Source: Bacteroidales bacterium UBA4116 | GTDB lineage: Bacteria; Bacteroidota; Bacteroidia; Bacteroidales; Tannerellaceae | Direction: 5' to 3' | Assembly: GCA_002381645.1 (NCBI GenBank) | Contig: DFXE01000012.1 | Coordinates: 1-64,000 of the forward strand | DNA: 64,000 nt | Shown here: piece after piece, positions 54,356 to 63,780 of the stretch | How the letters are laid out: each line of letters opens with the position of its first letter | How positions within the stretch are numbered: position 1 is the first letter of the stretch | Notes under the pieces: model-generated | What the model was told of the DNA's origin: nothing | Database searches by the model: none | What the model saw: only the letters and a program-made list of their open reading frames with translations | Translations under genes and position numbers: made by a program

Positions 54356-54370
54356 AGTCTTGATTTATAT

Positions 54371-54402
54371 TTTGGTGTTTTGTTATAAATAAGGTATTTT
54401 TG
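54371..54402 (+). promoter_or_regulatory. promoter of the clostripain-like gene
   Basis: TTTG (54371-54374), 20 bp, then TATTTTTG (54395-54402): an ideal Bacteroidota promoter. The predicted transcription start (about 54406) coincides with the GTG start codon at 54407. Confidence 0.75.
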
Positions 54403-54406
54403 CTTT

Positions 54407-55540
54407 GTGAGAAGTGATTTTATACAAATATACAAACCCTTTTTGGCGTTACTCATAACTCTATTTCTGTTTGGCGCCTGTGATTCCGAATTCAAGCAAG
54501 AACCCGACCAGAATGGTTATAAGCGTACTCTTATTGTTTATATAGGCAGGGATAATAACCTATCCGATCCCGGAGAAGATAAAATCTCTTCTATTGTAAA
54601 GGGATGGAATGGGCAAAACGGTAATTTAATTATTTATCAGGATAGTACAGGAGGAAATCCAGGCCTGATGGAGGTATATCGGGAAAATGGAACAAACAAG
54701 ATAAAAACAATACAGGAATATCAGGAGCAAAATTCAGCCAGTCCCTTAGTCTTTAATAAAATTTTGACGGATGCATTGAATTTATACCCGGCTGATTCGT
54801 ATGGTCTAATTGTATTTTCGCATGCCACGGGATGGTTGCCTAAATCGACAATAAATTCTCCCCGGTCCATTATAAAAGATCAGGATGATGAAATGGATTT
54901 AGTTGATTTTGCTGCCGCTATTCCATCCGGTTATTTTAATTTCATTGTATTTGAGGCTTGTTTTACAGCAGGAATTGAAGTTGCATATGAATTAAGGAAT
55001 AAAACAGATTACATTATTGGTTCTTCAGCAGAAATAATATCCCCGGGATATAAAGAAATATATGCCTCATCTCTAAATTATTTATTTAAAAAAGAAGCTC
55101 TTCTGAAGCCTTTTGCAAATGATATATTTCATTTGATTTCCACCAATGACACATATTATAAATCCGGCACAATAAGCCTTATTGAAACGACCGGATTAAA
55201 TGATTTGGCTAATTATATTAAGATAAATATAGATGAGAATAAAATACCGGAAGTTTTAGTTTCTGATGTACAGCGTTTCAATAGAAGTAGGTCGGGATTA
55301 TTTTTTGATTTTGAAGATTATTTTTCGCGTATTTTAACCAGCTCATCTCTCAGCTTATTTAAAAATTTACTCGATGATTGTGTTATTTATAAAAATGCAA
55401 CTCCTTCTTTTCTGTTAAATTGGAATGGGTTCGAAATAGAAAAACACTCTGGCTTAACTACCTATATCCCTCAGCAAAGTTTTCCATATCTTAATGAAGA
55501 GTATAAAAAATTAGCCTGGTATAAAGCTGTTTTCGAATGA
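54407..55540 (+). CDS. clostripain-family (C11) lipoprotein peptidase
   Basis: Lipoprotein of 377 residues with signal FLALLITLFLFGAC and a caspase-like C11 fold. The catalytic dyad is H139 in FSHATGW and C185 in FEACFTAG. Clostripain-type enzymes cleave after basic residues and often self-process. The start is a GTG at 54407; no alternative upstream of the signal peptide fits. The promoter at 54371-54402 suggests a leaderless or nearly leaderless mRNA. Confidence 0.85.
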   Translation: MRSDFIQIYKPFLALLITLFLFGACDSEFKQEPDQNGYKRTLIVYIGRDNNLSDPGEDKISSIVKGWNGQNGNLIIYQDSTGGNPGLMEVYRENGTNKIKTIQEYQEQNSASPLVFNKILTDALNLYPADSYGLIVFSHATGWLPKSTINSPRSIIKDQDDEMDLVDFAAAIPSGYFNFIVFEACFTAGIEVAYELRNKTDYIIGSSAEIISPGYKEIYASSLNYLFKKEALLKPFANDIFHLISTNDTYYKSGTISLIETTGLNDLANYIKINIDENKIPEVLVSDVQRFNRSRSGLFFDFEDYFSRILTSSSLSLFKNLLDDCVIYKNATPSFLLNWNGFEIEKHSGLTTYIPQQSFPYLNEEYKKLAWYKAVFE

Positions 55541-55629
55541 TTCCGCTGAAATAGTCTGTTTTATTTTATTTGTTTCGATGTTTATTTTTATATTTACGAC
55601 TTGAACATAGTTATTTAACGTCGTAATCT

Positions 55630-56766
55630 ATGAAAACACACGAATATCAAGCAAAACAAATTTTTTCTTCCTATGGTATTCCGGTAGAAAAACATATTCT
55701 ATGTTTTACTGCTGAAGATGCCGTAAAGGCGTACGATGGTTTGGATACTGAAACTGTTGTGGTTAAGGCTCAGGTACTTTCGGGTGGCAGAGGAAAAGCC
55801 GGAGGAGTTAAACTGGCTAGAAATAAAGAAGAGGTAGTTTTTTATGCTGATTCGATACTTTCCATGAAGATAAAAGAGCTTCCTGTAAAGAAAATATTAA
55901 TCAGTGAAGCCGTTCAGATAGACTCGGAATATTATGTGGGGTTTACTATAGACAGGAACAGTAAATCGGTCATATTAATGTTGAGTCGGGAAGGAGGAGT
56001 TGATATTGAAACAGTAGCATCTGAAACCCCTGAAAAAATATATCGTTTTACAATTGAGCCATTTGTGGGTATGCCGGATTACCTGGCTAAAAAAATAGCA
56101 TTTACTTTATTTAAAGAATCTACACAGGTTAATTCCATGGCTAAGATATTGAAGAGCCTATATCAGGTTTTTATTGAGAAAGATGCTTCTCTGGCGGAAA
56201 TAAATCCTTTGGTATTGACGAAAGAAAATCGTTTAGTTGCGATTGACGCGAAGATGACATTCGACGATAATGCGCTATACCGTCAGACGGAAATTTTAGC
56301 ATTTTTCGAACCGACAGAAGATGAAAAGATTGAGTCTTCAGCAAAAGAAAAAGGATTTAGTTTTGTGAAAATGGATGGTGATATTGGTTGTATGGTAAAT
56401 GGAGCTGGTTTGGCTATGGCTACCATGGATATGATTAAACTTTACGGAGGTAACCCTGCCAATTTTCTAGACATCGGAGGAAGTTCAAATCCCGATAAAG
56501 TGATTGAAGGGATGAGACTTTTGCTTAATGATAAAAGGGTAAAAGTGGTGCTTATCAATATTTTCGGTGGTATTACCCGTTGTGATGATGTGGCAAATGG
56601 ATTATTAACAGCATTCCAAAAGATAGAATCTGATATTCCTGTAATAGTAAGATTAACAGGGACTAATGAAAAAAAGGGGCGGGATTTGTTACGTAATACC
56701 CGTTTTATAGTAGCTGAAACTATGGGTGAAGCTACACGATTAGCAGTCGGATCGTCTAAAAATTAA
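55630..56766 (+). CDS. sucC: succinate-CoA ligase beta subunit
   Basis: ATP-grasp subunit of 378 residues; with SucD it interconverts succinyl-CoA and succinate plus nucleoside triphosphate. The start MKTHEYQAKQIFSSYGIPV, VLSGGRGKAGGVK and NIFGGITRCDDVA are typical. sucD follows 10 bp later. Confidence 0.96.
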   Translation: MKTHEYQAKQIFSSYGIPVEKHILCFTAEDAVKAYDGLDTETVVVKAQVLSGGRGKAGGVKLARNKEEVVFYADSILSMKIKELPVKKILISEAVQIDSEYYVGFTIDRNSKSVILMLSREGGVDIETVASETPEKIYRFTIEPFVGMPDYLAKKIAFTLFKESTQVNSMAKILKSLYQVFIEKDASLAEINPLVLTKENRLVAIDAKMTFDDNALYRQTEILAFFEPTEDEKIESSAKEKGFSFVKMDGDIGCMVNGAGLAMATMDMIKLYGGNPANFLDIGGSSNPDKVIEGMRLLLNDKRVKVVLINIFGGITRCDDVANGLLTAFQKIESDIPVIVRLTGTNEKKGRDLLRNTRFIVAETMGEATRLAVGSSKN

Positions 56767-56776
56767 AATTACTATT

Positions 56777-57640
56777 ATGAGTATACTTATTGATAACTCT
56801 TCGCGGTTAGTTGTGCAGGGAATAACAGGCAGGGACGGTGGTTTTCATACTCAGAAGATGAAAGCGTACGGTACGAATATAGTAGCCGGCACCTCTCCCG
56901 GAAAAGGAGGTACTACAATATATGATATACCTGTATTTAACACAGTTTACGAAGCCGTTGAAAAAGAAGGAGCTGATATTTCTATTATTTTTGTTCCTGC
57001 TCCTTTTGCTGCCGATGCGATTATGGAGGCCGCCGATGCAGGTATAAAAGTGGTCATTTGTATTTCCGAGGGTATTCCAACTCTCGATGTGGTCAAAGCA
57101 TATGCGTTTGTAAAGAAAAGAGGGGCCGAGTTGATAGGACCTAATTGTCCCGGATTAATATCGCCGGGGAAAAGTTTAGCAGGTATCTTACCGGCCCAGA
57201 TATTTAAACAAGGCGGAGTGGGTGTCCTTAGTCGAAGCGGAACACTAACTTACGAAGTCGTATATCATCTCAGCCGTAAAGGAATGGGCCAGTCTACTGC
57301 GGTAGGAATGGGGGGTGATCCGGTAGTCGGTTTATATTTCCGTGATTTACTTGAGATGTTTGAGAAAGATGACGAAACCGAATCAATTGTTATGATAGGT
57401 GAAATAGGTGGGAATGCAGAAGAATTAGCAGCAGAGTATATAAAAAAATATGTGTCAAAACCTGTTGTTGCATTTATTGCGGGGCGGACTGCTCCACCGG
57501 GAAAACAGATGGGCCATGCTGGAGCAATAATATCCAGTGGTTCCGGTACGGCTTCGGAAAAGATAGCAGCACTGGAGTCAGTAGGGGTTAAGGTTGCTGA
57601 AGAACCGTCGCTTATTCCGGATTTATTGAAAAACAGATAA
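56777..57640 (+). CDS. sucD: succinate-CoA ligase alpha subunit
   Basis: CoA-binding subunit of 287 residues. The Rossmann motif VQGITGRDGGFHTQKM is at the start, GPNCPGLISPG in the middle, and the phosphorylated active-site His in GHAGAIISSG near residue 245. Cotranscribed with sucC and followed by the GNAT/UDG gene after 5 bp. Confidence 0.96.
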   Translation: MSILIDNSSRLVVQGITGRDGGFHTQKMKAYGTNIVAGTSPGKGGTTIYDIPVFNTVYEAVEKEGADISIIFVPAPFAADAIMEAADAGIKVVICISEGIPTLDVVKAYAFVKKRGAELIGPNCPGLISPGKSLAGILPAQIFKQGGVGVLSRSGTLTYEVVYHLSRKGMGQSTAVGMGGDPVVGLYFRDLLEMFEKDDETESIVMIGEIGGNAEELAAEYIKKYVSKPVVAFIAGRTAPPGKQMGHAGAIISSGSGTASEKIAALESVGVKVAEEPSLIPDLLKNR

Positions 57641-57645
57641 ATTTT

Positions 57646-58692
57646 ATGTTAGTAATCAAACAGGCGGCCCAAACGGATTATATGGAAATTGCAGAGGTTT
57701 GGGAAGCTTCGGTTAGGGCCACCCATCATTTTTTAAATCAGAAAGATATTGTTAAATTAAAACGTGATATTCTTGAGAGTTATCTACCTGCACAAGATAA
57801 TCTCTATTGTGTGAGAAATGATAATAAAGCAATTATCGCTTTTATTGGAATTTCAGAAGGAAATATCGATATGTTGTTTATCCATCCTTCCGAAAGGGGA
57901 AAAGGGGTTGGAAAAGAACTCATTCTATTTGCGGTTAATGAAATGGGAGCGACAAAAGTAGATGTGAATGAGCAAAACGATCAGGCTATAGGTTTTTACA
58001 GGAAAATGGGATTTGAAATAATCGGTAGGGATGATATGGATAGTAATGGTAAATCCTATCCTATTTTACACATGAAACTAAAAAAGCTTATTGATGAGTC
58101 AAGGGAAAAAGTTCTGGTGGAAAAACATCCTTTAGGTTTTTATCTGCCACAGAATACGAAATTATTAATGCTCGGTAGTTTTCCTCCTAAAAAAGAACGC
58201 TGGTCTATGGATTTTTACTATCCTAATTTTCAAAATGATATGTGGAGAATAATGGGATCAATCTTTTATTCCGATAAAGATTATTTTGTGGCGGATAACG
58301 GAAAAGCTTTTGATAAGATAAAGGCTAAATCTTTTTGTGAAAAAGTGGGAATAGGAATCGGTGATACTGCAGAAGAAATTATCCGTTTAAAAGATAATGC
58401 ATCCGATAAATACCTTAAAGTTATCAAACCCATCAATCTTCAGCAGGTTATGGATGGCATACCCTTATGTAATGCAATAGTTATTACGGGGCAGAAGGCA
58501 ATGGATACATTACTTTCCGTTTTGTCATTTGAGGAACCGAAAGTAGGTTCCTGTTCCATAACTACATTTAATAACAGAGAGCTTAAAATTTACAGGATGC
58601 CTTCTTCCTCACGTGCTTATCCGAAGTCATTAATGGAAAAGGCTGCGGAATATAAAAAGATGTTTCAATCTTTAAATATGGTAGTGAAATAA
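57646..58692 (+). CDS. GNAT acetyltransferase fused to a uracil-DNA glycosylase-like domain
   Basis: One uninterrupted frame of 348 residues encodes two unrelated enzymes. Residues 1-147 form a GNAT domain with the acetyl-CoA loop HPSERGKGVGKEL and the closing IGFYRKMGFE. From about 155 a UDG/MUG-superfamily domain follows, with LLMLGSFPPKKERWSMDFYY, NDMWRIMGS and the second motif MPSSSRAYP. Separate genes for these domains are usual in Bacteroidota. The acetyl acceptor and the base removed are unknown. Confidence 0.85.
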   Translation: MLVIKQAAQTDYMEIAEVWEASVRATHHFLNQKDIVKLKRDILESYLPAQDNLYCVRNDNKAIIAFIGISEGNIDMLFIHPSERGKGVGKELILFAVNEMGATKVDVNEQNDQAIGFYRKMGFEIIGRDDMDSNGKSYPILHMKLKKLIDESREKVLVEKHPLGFYLPQNTKLLMLGSFPPKKERWSMDFYYPNFQNDMWRIMGSIFYSDKDYFVADNGKAFDKIKAKSFCEKVGIGIGDTAEEIIRLKDNASDKYLKVIKPINLQQVMDGIPLCNAIVITGQKAMDTLLSVLSFEEPKVGSCSITTFNNRELKIYRMPSSSRAYPKSLMEKAAEYKKMFQSLNMVVK

Positions 58693-58731
58693 TATTTATT
58701 GTTCAACGTTATGTTATAAATAACACGGCTT

Positions 58732-60159
58732 ATGATAATAGCTATCATTACTGTATTCATAATAGGTTATTTACTTATAGCCTTTGAGCATCCGCTCAAA
58801 ATAAACAAATCAGGAACTGCTTTACTTACAGGAGTAATTGTCTGGGTTATGTATTTGTATGCAGCCCCCGATTTAATACTTAACACTTCAGAAAAAGATT
58901 TTAAACACTTTCTTGCGATTACTACCGGATTGGAATCCTTGCCATATGCGGAACAGGCAATTCGGTTTGTGGTTGATTATCAAATTCTTGAGAGTATAGG
59001 TGATATAGCAGAAACACTTATTTTTTTAATTGGTGCGATGATCATCGTAGAGTTGATAGACGCTCATGGCGGATTTATATTCATCACCAACCGTATTACC
59101 ACTAAGAATAAACGAAAATTGTTATGTATGATCGCTACGCTGACGTTTTTTATGTCGGCTGTATTAGATAATCTGACTACTTCTATTGTTATGATTATGC
59201 TGATAAGCAAGCTCATCGGCAATTATAAAGAACGGTGGGTGTTTGGAAGTATAATTATAATTGCGGCGAACAGTGGTGGAGCCTGGTCTCCTATCGGTGA
59301 TATCACGACCATTATGTTGTGGGTAAAAGGAAACATATCCACATCGGCTACTATTCCGCACCTCATTCTTCCGTGTATTGTGTCGGCTTTAATCCCGGTT
59401 CTTATCATTCAACGTTTTTTACATGGAGATATCAGTGAACCGAATAATATCTTACATAAAGAAGAAGATAGTTTTATATTAAAAGAACTCAAAAAGAAAG
59501 AGAAATTATCCATTCTTATTCTTGGAATAGCCTGTTTGTTGTTTGTTCCCGTTTTTAAAACAATTACACATATGCCTCCTTTTATGGGTGTATTATTAGG
59601 AGTAGGAGTTTTATGGTGTTATACGGAAATCATGTATAGTCGTCATTCCGTGCCGGAAGATGTAAAACTTCGTTTATCTAAGATTGTTCACAGAATTGAC
59701 GGTTCAACATTATTGTTCTTCCTCGGTATATTGTTGGCAGTAGATGCCTTACGTCATGCTGGGATATTGAACAACTTCTCCACATGGCTGGATACGAATA
59801 TCGGAAATGTATATGCGGTAAACCTCATTATCGGCACGCTTTCTGCTATTGTTGATAATGTACCGCTGGTAGCCGGTGCTATTGGTATGTATCCTATTGC
59901 CACCGAGTCGATGATAGCTACCGCTTCTGATCCTGCTTACCTCATGAATTTTGCACAGGATGGTGTTTTCTGGCAATTTCTTGCCTATTGTGCCGGAGTG
60001 GGGGGGAGCATGTTGATTATAGGTTCTGCAGCAGGAGTGGTAGTGATGGGATTGGAAAAGATAAATTTTCTTTGGTACCTGAAACATATTTCCTGGATTG
60101 CCGCTTTAGGATATCTGTCCGGAGCAATAGTATATATTCTGCAAAACATGTTATTTTAG
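58732..60159 (+). CDS. nhaD: NhaD-type sodium:proton antiporter
   Basis: Integral membrane antiporter of 475 residues with about twelve helices, of the ArsB/NhaD permease superfamily. Recognisable segments include LDNLTTSIVMIMLISKLIG, ANSGGAWSPIGDITTIMLW and VDNVPLVAGAIGMYPI. It exports Na+ or Li+ in exchange for H+. It precedes murK by 4 bp and may be cotranscribed with the MurNAc genes, without an obvious functional link. Confidence 0.92.
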   Translation: MIIAIITVFIIGYLLIAFEHPLKINKSGTALLTGVIVWVMYLYAAPDLILNTSEKDFKHFLAITTGLESLPYAEQAIRFVVDYQILESIGDIAETLIFLIGAMIIVELIDAHGGFIFITNRITTKNKRKLLCMIATLTFFMSAVLDNLTTSIVMIMLISKLIGNYKERWVFGSIIIIAANSGGAWSPIGDITTIMLWVKGNISTSATIPHLILPCIVSALIPVLIIQRFLHGDISEPNNILHKEEDSFILKELKKKEKLSILILGIACLLFVPVFKTITHMPPFMGVLLGVGVLWCYTEIMYSRHSVPEDVKLRLSKIVHRIDGSTLLFFLGILLAVDALRHAGILNNFSTWLDTNIGNVYAVNLIIGTLSAIVDNVPLVAGAIGMYPIATESMIATASDPAYLMNFAQDGVFWQFLAYCAGVGGSMLIIGSAAGVVVMGLEKINFLWYLKHISWIAALGYLSGAIVYILQNMLF

Positions 60160-60163
60160 AAAT

Positions 60164-60997
60164 ATGATATTGATTGCCGATAGTGGTTCAACAAAAACTG
60201 AGTGGTGTATTGCAGAAGGTAATACTCTATTACAAAATATAATTACGGCGGGAACTAATCCTTACTTTCAAACCTCTGAAAATTTAAAAGATGAAATCAG
60301 ATATAACCTGTTACCGGCGATTGAAAACCGGCAGGTTGACTCCGTTTTTTTTTACGGAGCGGGCTGTACGACACATGAAAAAAAACAAATTATTGTAGAA
60401 GCTATTCAATCTTGTATATCCGCGCCAATTCAAATATACAGCGATTTAATGGGAGCCGCCCGAAGTTTGCTTGGAAATAAAAAAGGAATAGCCTGCATAC
60501 TGGGAACAGGGTCGAACTCATGTATGTATGATGGAAATCAGATCATACAAAATATCTCTCCTTTAGGTTATATTTTAGGAGATGAAGGAAGCGGGGCTGT
60601 ATTAGGGAAGTTATTGGTAGCTGACTGTTTGAAAAAACAACTCCCTGCCCATATTACTAAAAAATTCTTTGATCAGTATGAGTTAACTGCTTATCGTATA
60701 TTGGACCAAGTCTATAAGCAACCTTTTCCCAACCGTTATCTGGCTGCTTTCTCTTATTTTTTAAGGGATAATTTAGACGATCCTGCTATTTATAAACTTA
60801 TATATAATAGTTTTCATAGTTTTTTTATCCGTAATGTAATGCAATATAAAGATTATGAACAGTATCCGATATCTTTTACAGGGTCTATCGCTTTTTATTT
60901 TCAAGAGGTATTAAAAGATGTTGCAAAATCGTTATCAATCCATATTGACAAAATAGAAAAGACACCTATGAACGGATTGATAAAATTTCATTCGTAA
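60164..60997 (+). CDS. murK: MurK-like amino-sugar kinase (BadF/BadG/BcrA family)
   Basis: Sugar kinase of 277 residues with ASKHA phosphate motifs DSGSTKTEW at the start, LGTGSNSC near residue 119 and GDEGSGAVLGKLL. The family phosphorylates N-acetylmuramic acid or N-acetylglucosamine. murQ lies 9 bp downstream, so MurNAc kinase is the best guess, as in the Tannerella murTKQ operon. A MurT transporter is not seen here. Confidence 0.8.
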   Translation: MILIADSGSTKTEWCIAEGNTLLQNIITAGTNPYFQTSENLKDEIRYNLLPAIENRQVDSVFFYGAGCTTHEKKQIIVEAIQSCISAPIQIYSDLMGAARSLLGNKKGIACILGTGSNSCMYDGNQIIQNISPLGYILGDEGSGAVLGKLLVADCLKKQLPAHITKKFFDQYELTAYRILDQVYKQPFPNRYLAAFSYFLRDNLDDPAIYKLIYNSFHSFFIRNVMQYKDYEQYPISFTGSIAFYFQEVLKDVAKSLSIHIDKIEKTPMNGLIKFHS

Positions 60998-61006
60998 AAT
61001 ATATTT

Positions 61007-61816
61007 ATGGCATTTCAAAAAATAACGGAGTCCGATTCTCTTTATAATGATCTCGATAAAATGTCGATCCTTGATCTGCTTGACGGGATAAACAGGGAAG
61101 ATCAAAAAGTGGCAATTGCGATTAAACAGGAAATTCCTAAAATAGAGAAACTGGTAGCCGGAATAGTTGAACGTATGAAAACCGGAGGCCGGCTATTTTA
61201 TATAGGTGCGGGGACGAGCGGGCGTCTGGGTGTATTGGACGCTTCGGAAATCCCACCAACCTACGGAATGCCTGATACCTTTGTTATCGGCCTTATTGCA
61301 GGAGGTGAAAAGGCTTTACGCAATCCTGTGGAAGCTGCTGAGGATGATATGGAAAAGGGCTGGCAGGAATTAAGCGCTTTTCATATTAACCAAAACGATA
61401 CGGTAATCGGAATAGCAGCGTCGGGTACTACACCTTATGTAATCGGCGCCCTGAGAAAGGCAAGGCAACATGGAATTCTTACAGCTTCCATATCCTGTAA
61501 TCCCGATTCACCCATAGCCATGGAAGCGGAAATCGCTATTGAGCCGGTCGTTGGTCCGGAATTTGTTACCGGAAGTACCCGAATGAAAAGCGGAACAGCC
61601 CAGAAAATGGTTTTAAATATGATTTCAACCACAACTATGATACAATTAGGTAGGGTAAAAGGTAATAAGATGATAAATATGCAGTTGACTAATGAAAAAT
61701 TAATTGACCGGGGTGCACGGATGATAATGAAAGAATTGTCGGTAGACTATGATAGGGCAAAGAAGTTGCTTCTGTTATACGGTTCCGTGAAAAAAGCTTT
61801 AGATGCCTTATCTTAG
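61007..61816 (+). CDS. murQ: N-acetylmuramic acid 6-phosphate etherase
   Basis: SIS-domain enzyme of 269 residues that splits MurNAc-6-phosphate into GlcNAc-6-phosphate and lactate. The phosphate-binding GAGTSGRLGVLDASE and the MurQ signature PEFVTGSTRMKSGTAQK are intact. It is somewhat shorter than the about 300-residue E. coli enzyme at the C-terminus. It forms a salvage pair with murK and overlaps the convergent coaE by 4 bp. Confidence 0.95.
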   Translation: MAFQKITESDSLYNDLDKMSILDLLDGINREDQKVAIAIKQEIPKIEKLVAGIVERMKTGGRLFYIGAGTSGRLGVLDASEIPPTYGMPDTFVIGLIAGGEKALRNPVEAAEDDMEKGWQELSAFHINQNDTVIGIAASGTTPYVIGALRKARQHGILTASISCNPDSPIAMEAEIAIEPVVGPEFVTGSTRMKSGTAQKMVLNMISTTTMIQLGRVKGNKMINMQLTNEKLIDRGARMIMKELSVDYDRAKKLLLLYGSVKKALDALS

Positions 61817-62388
61817 CTTAGTTTTTGTAGTAAACACCCTACCTGGGGAATAACCGGTCTTATATCGTCGTTATAAATAATGTAATCAGCCCGGTCCTTC
61901 TTTATTTCGTCGGATAACTGGTTGTTTATTCTTCTCAAAACCTCTTCACGCGTTACATTATCGCGCGTTATGGTCCGCTTAATCCTTACATCCAGCGGAG
62001 CATAAACCATAACAGACATATTAATATCTTTGTCGAACCCGGATTCGAAGAGAATAGCGGTTTCAATGGCACATACAGATGTATATTGCTGATCGACCCA
62101 ATCCAGAAAATGACGGTTAACCACCGGATGTATTATTGCATTAACCTGTTCTAAGTAATTGCGGTTCTGAAAGATGTAAGAAGCTAAGCGCTTTTTATCT
62201 AATGTGCCGTTAATGTAAATCTCATTATCAAATAAGCGGATCAGCTTTTCTCTGATTAATGGTGAGGTTTCGGTTAATTTTTTACTTTCAATATCTGCAA
62301 TGTATACAGGGATGCCCACCACTTCAAGTAAGGTAGAAACTATGGATTTACCACTACCGATTCCTCCTGTTATTCCTAATTTAATCAT
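61813..62388 (-). CDS. coaE: dephospho-CoA kinase
   Basis: Kinase of 191 residues for the last step of coenzyme A synthesis. The P-loop is GITGGIGSGKS at the N-terminus and DADIESKK-type contacts follow (ADIESKKLTE). Downstream of ybbR with an 8-bp overlap, in the conserved nusB-yajC-ybbR-coaE order. Confidence 0.95.
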   Translation of the reverse strand: MIKLGITGGIGSGKSIVSTLLEVVGIPVYIADIESKKLTETSPLIREKLIRLFDNEIYINGTLDKKRLASYIFQNRNYLEQVNAIIHPVVNRHFLDWVDQQYTSVCAIETAILFESGFDKDINMSVMVYAPLDVRIKRTITRDNVTREEVLRRINNQLSDEIKKDRADYIIYNDDIRPVIPQVGCLLQKLS

Positions 62389-63394
62389 CCGTATGGATTT
62401 GCTCTAAAATGAATTCAATGGAGTCGGGAGTTATAACAACTTTATCAACCCAGTCGGGTTTCTTTGTCAATTTGACCGGAAGCATTCCTGATATATTCTG
62501 ATCAGGGCTTGTAACAGGAGCCTCGACGGCAAATTCGTTCTCCGATATTTCCCTGAAACGCGACAACGGAACAGAAAACGATAATTTTACTGTTGACGGA
62601 AACATACGGATGGTATACTGCTGGGGTACTCCCCTGCTGATTATGGGTATATCCAGCGTTTTTTCTGTATATTCCTCAATAGGAATACTTACTGAAACAG
62701 TAGGTGGATCGATGGATGTACCGCTGGTTTTCTGAAGTTGGACAGACCGGTTGATACTTTTACTGCCTTTCCTGATTTCGGTATAAACGGTTTTTATTGA
62801 TTTTAATGTATCAAGTACCATATCACTTGCATATACACTAACCGTCGGCGGATTGATAACCGGGTCGCCGGATACCCGGAATCCTGGCTCTGTACGGATA
62901 TCCCCTTCGAAAACTACCGGTAAATTTTTATTGACCAGTTTACTGTAAGGCTCTTCTATTTGCTGGGGGCTAAAACTCACTAAACTGGTGGTAGGGATAA
63001 GCTGTCGCATAATATACCCTTCAATATCCCTGTTGGAAAGGGATAAAGTACCACTTTGCGAAGTGATATCCTTCATGTTTATATTAATAGATGTAATTTT
63101 ACGGCCTAATGTATAATTAAGCAAGGTGCTTCCTTTATCTCTTACCCGGGCGGTAATTTCTTCGGGAGGAGTTTGCACAAAAGCAATATCGCGTGGCATA
63201 TTCCTGTATCGCACGGGAATATCGAGCTGAATTTCATAATCCTCCTGTAAGCTTTGTAAAATCCAGAATCCGAAAGAGAGAAGCACAAAAAACAAAAAGA
63301 TTAAAATTTCTTTCCATTCATATCGGTAGAAAGCAACTCTAATCTTCCTTTTGGCAGACTTGAAGGATTGTTTTATTTTTTCAAGTCGGTTCAT
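62381..63394 (-). CDS. ybbR: YbbR-domain membrane protein
   Basis: Protein of 337 residues with one membrane helix (about 31-49) and an extracytoplasmic part made of YbbR-like beta domains. In Firmicutes, YbbR (CdaR) regulates the cyclic-di-AMP synthase; in Bacteroidota the role is not known. It lies between yajC (8 bp) and coaE (8-bp overlap). Confidence 0.85.
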   Translation of the reverse strand: MNRLEKIKQSFKSAKRKIRVAFYRYEWKEILIFLFFVLLSFGFWILQSLQEDYEIQLDIPVRYRNMPRDIAFVQTPPEEITARVRDKGSTLLNYTLGRKITSININMKDITSQSGTLSLSNRDIEGYIMRQLIPTTSLVSFSPQQIEEPYSKLVNKNLPVVFEGDIRTEPGFRVSGDPVINPPTVSVYASDMVLDTLKSIKTVYTEIRKGSKSINRSVQLQKTSGTSIDPPTVSVSIPIEEYTEKTLDIPIISRGVPQQYTIRMFPSTVKLSFSVPLSRFREISENEFAVEAPVTSPDQNISGMLPVKLTKKPDWVDKVVITPDSIEFILEQIHTDD

Positions 63395-63402
63395 TTGTTA
63401 TT

Positions 63403-63720
63403 TTATCTCTGTTGTACATCTTCAGGTGAAGCGAAGACAGAAGCTTTATCTATTCGTATACGCACACCGTCAGATACTTCAATCAACATATATGTATCAC
63501 CTATTTCCTTTATTCTGCCATATATACCTCCGGCTGTCACAATCCTGTCTCCCGGTTTCATGGCTTCGCGCGCCTTTTGGATTTCCTTTTGTTTCTTCTG
63601 CTGTGGACGGATCATGAAGAAATAAAAGATCGCAACGATAACTACCATCATTAAGATACCGGAGTAGGATGAAGCGCCACCTCCTGCAGGAGCCTGAAGT
63701 AAAATATTTAATACATTCAT
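63403..63720 (-). CDS. yajC: preprotein translocase subunit YajC
   Basis: Single-span membrane protein of 105 residues. After the helix (about 20-38), MIRPQQKKQKE and MKPGDRIVTAGGIYGRI are the family signature. It associates with SecDF at the Sec translocon. Confidence 0.95.
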   Translation of the reverse strand: MNVLNILLQAPAGGGASSYSGILMMVVIVAIFYFFMIRPQQKKQKEIQKAREAMKPGDRIVTAGGIYGRIKEIGDTYMLIEVSDGVRIRIDKASVFASPEDVQQR

Positions 63721-63780
63721 GTTTTATGTAAATTTAATGTTAATATACTATAGCCAATTATACAAATGTAATGATAATAA

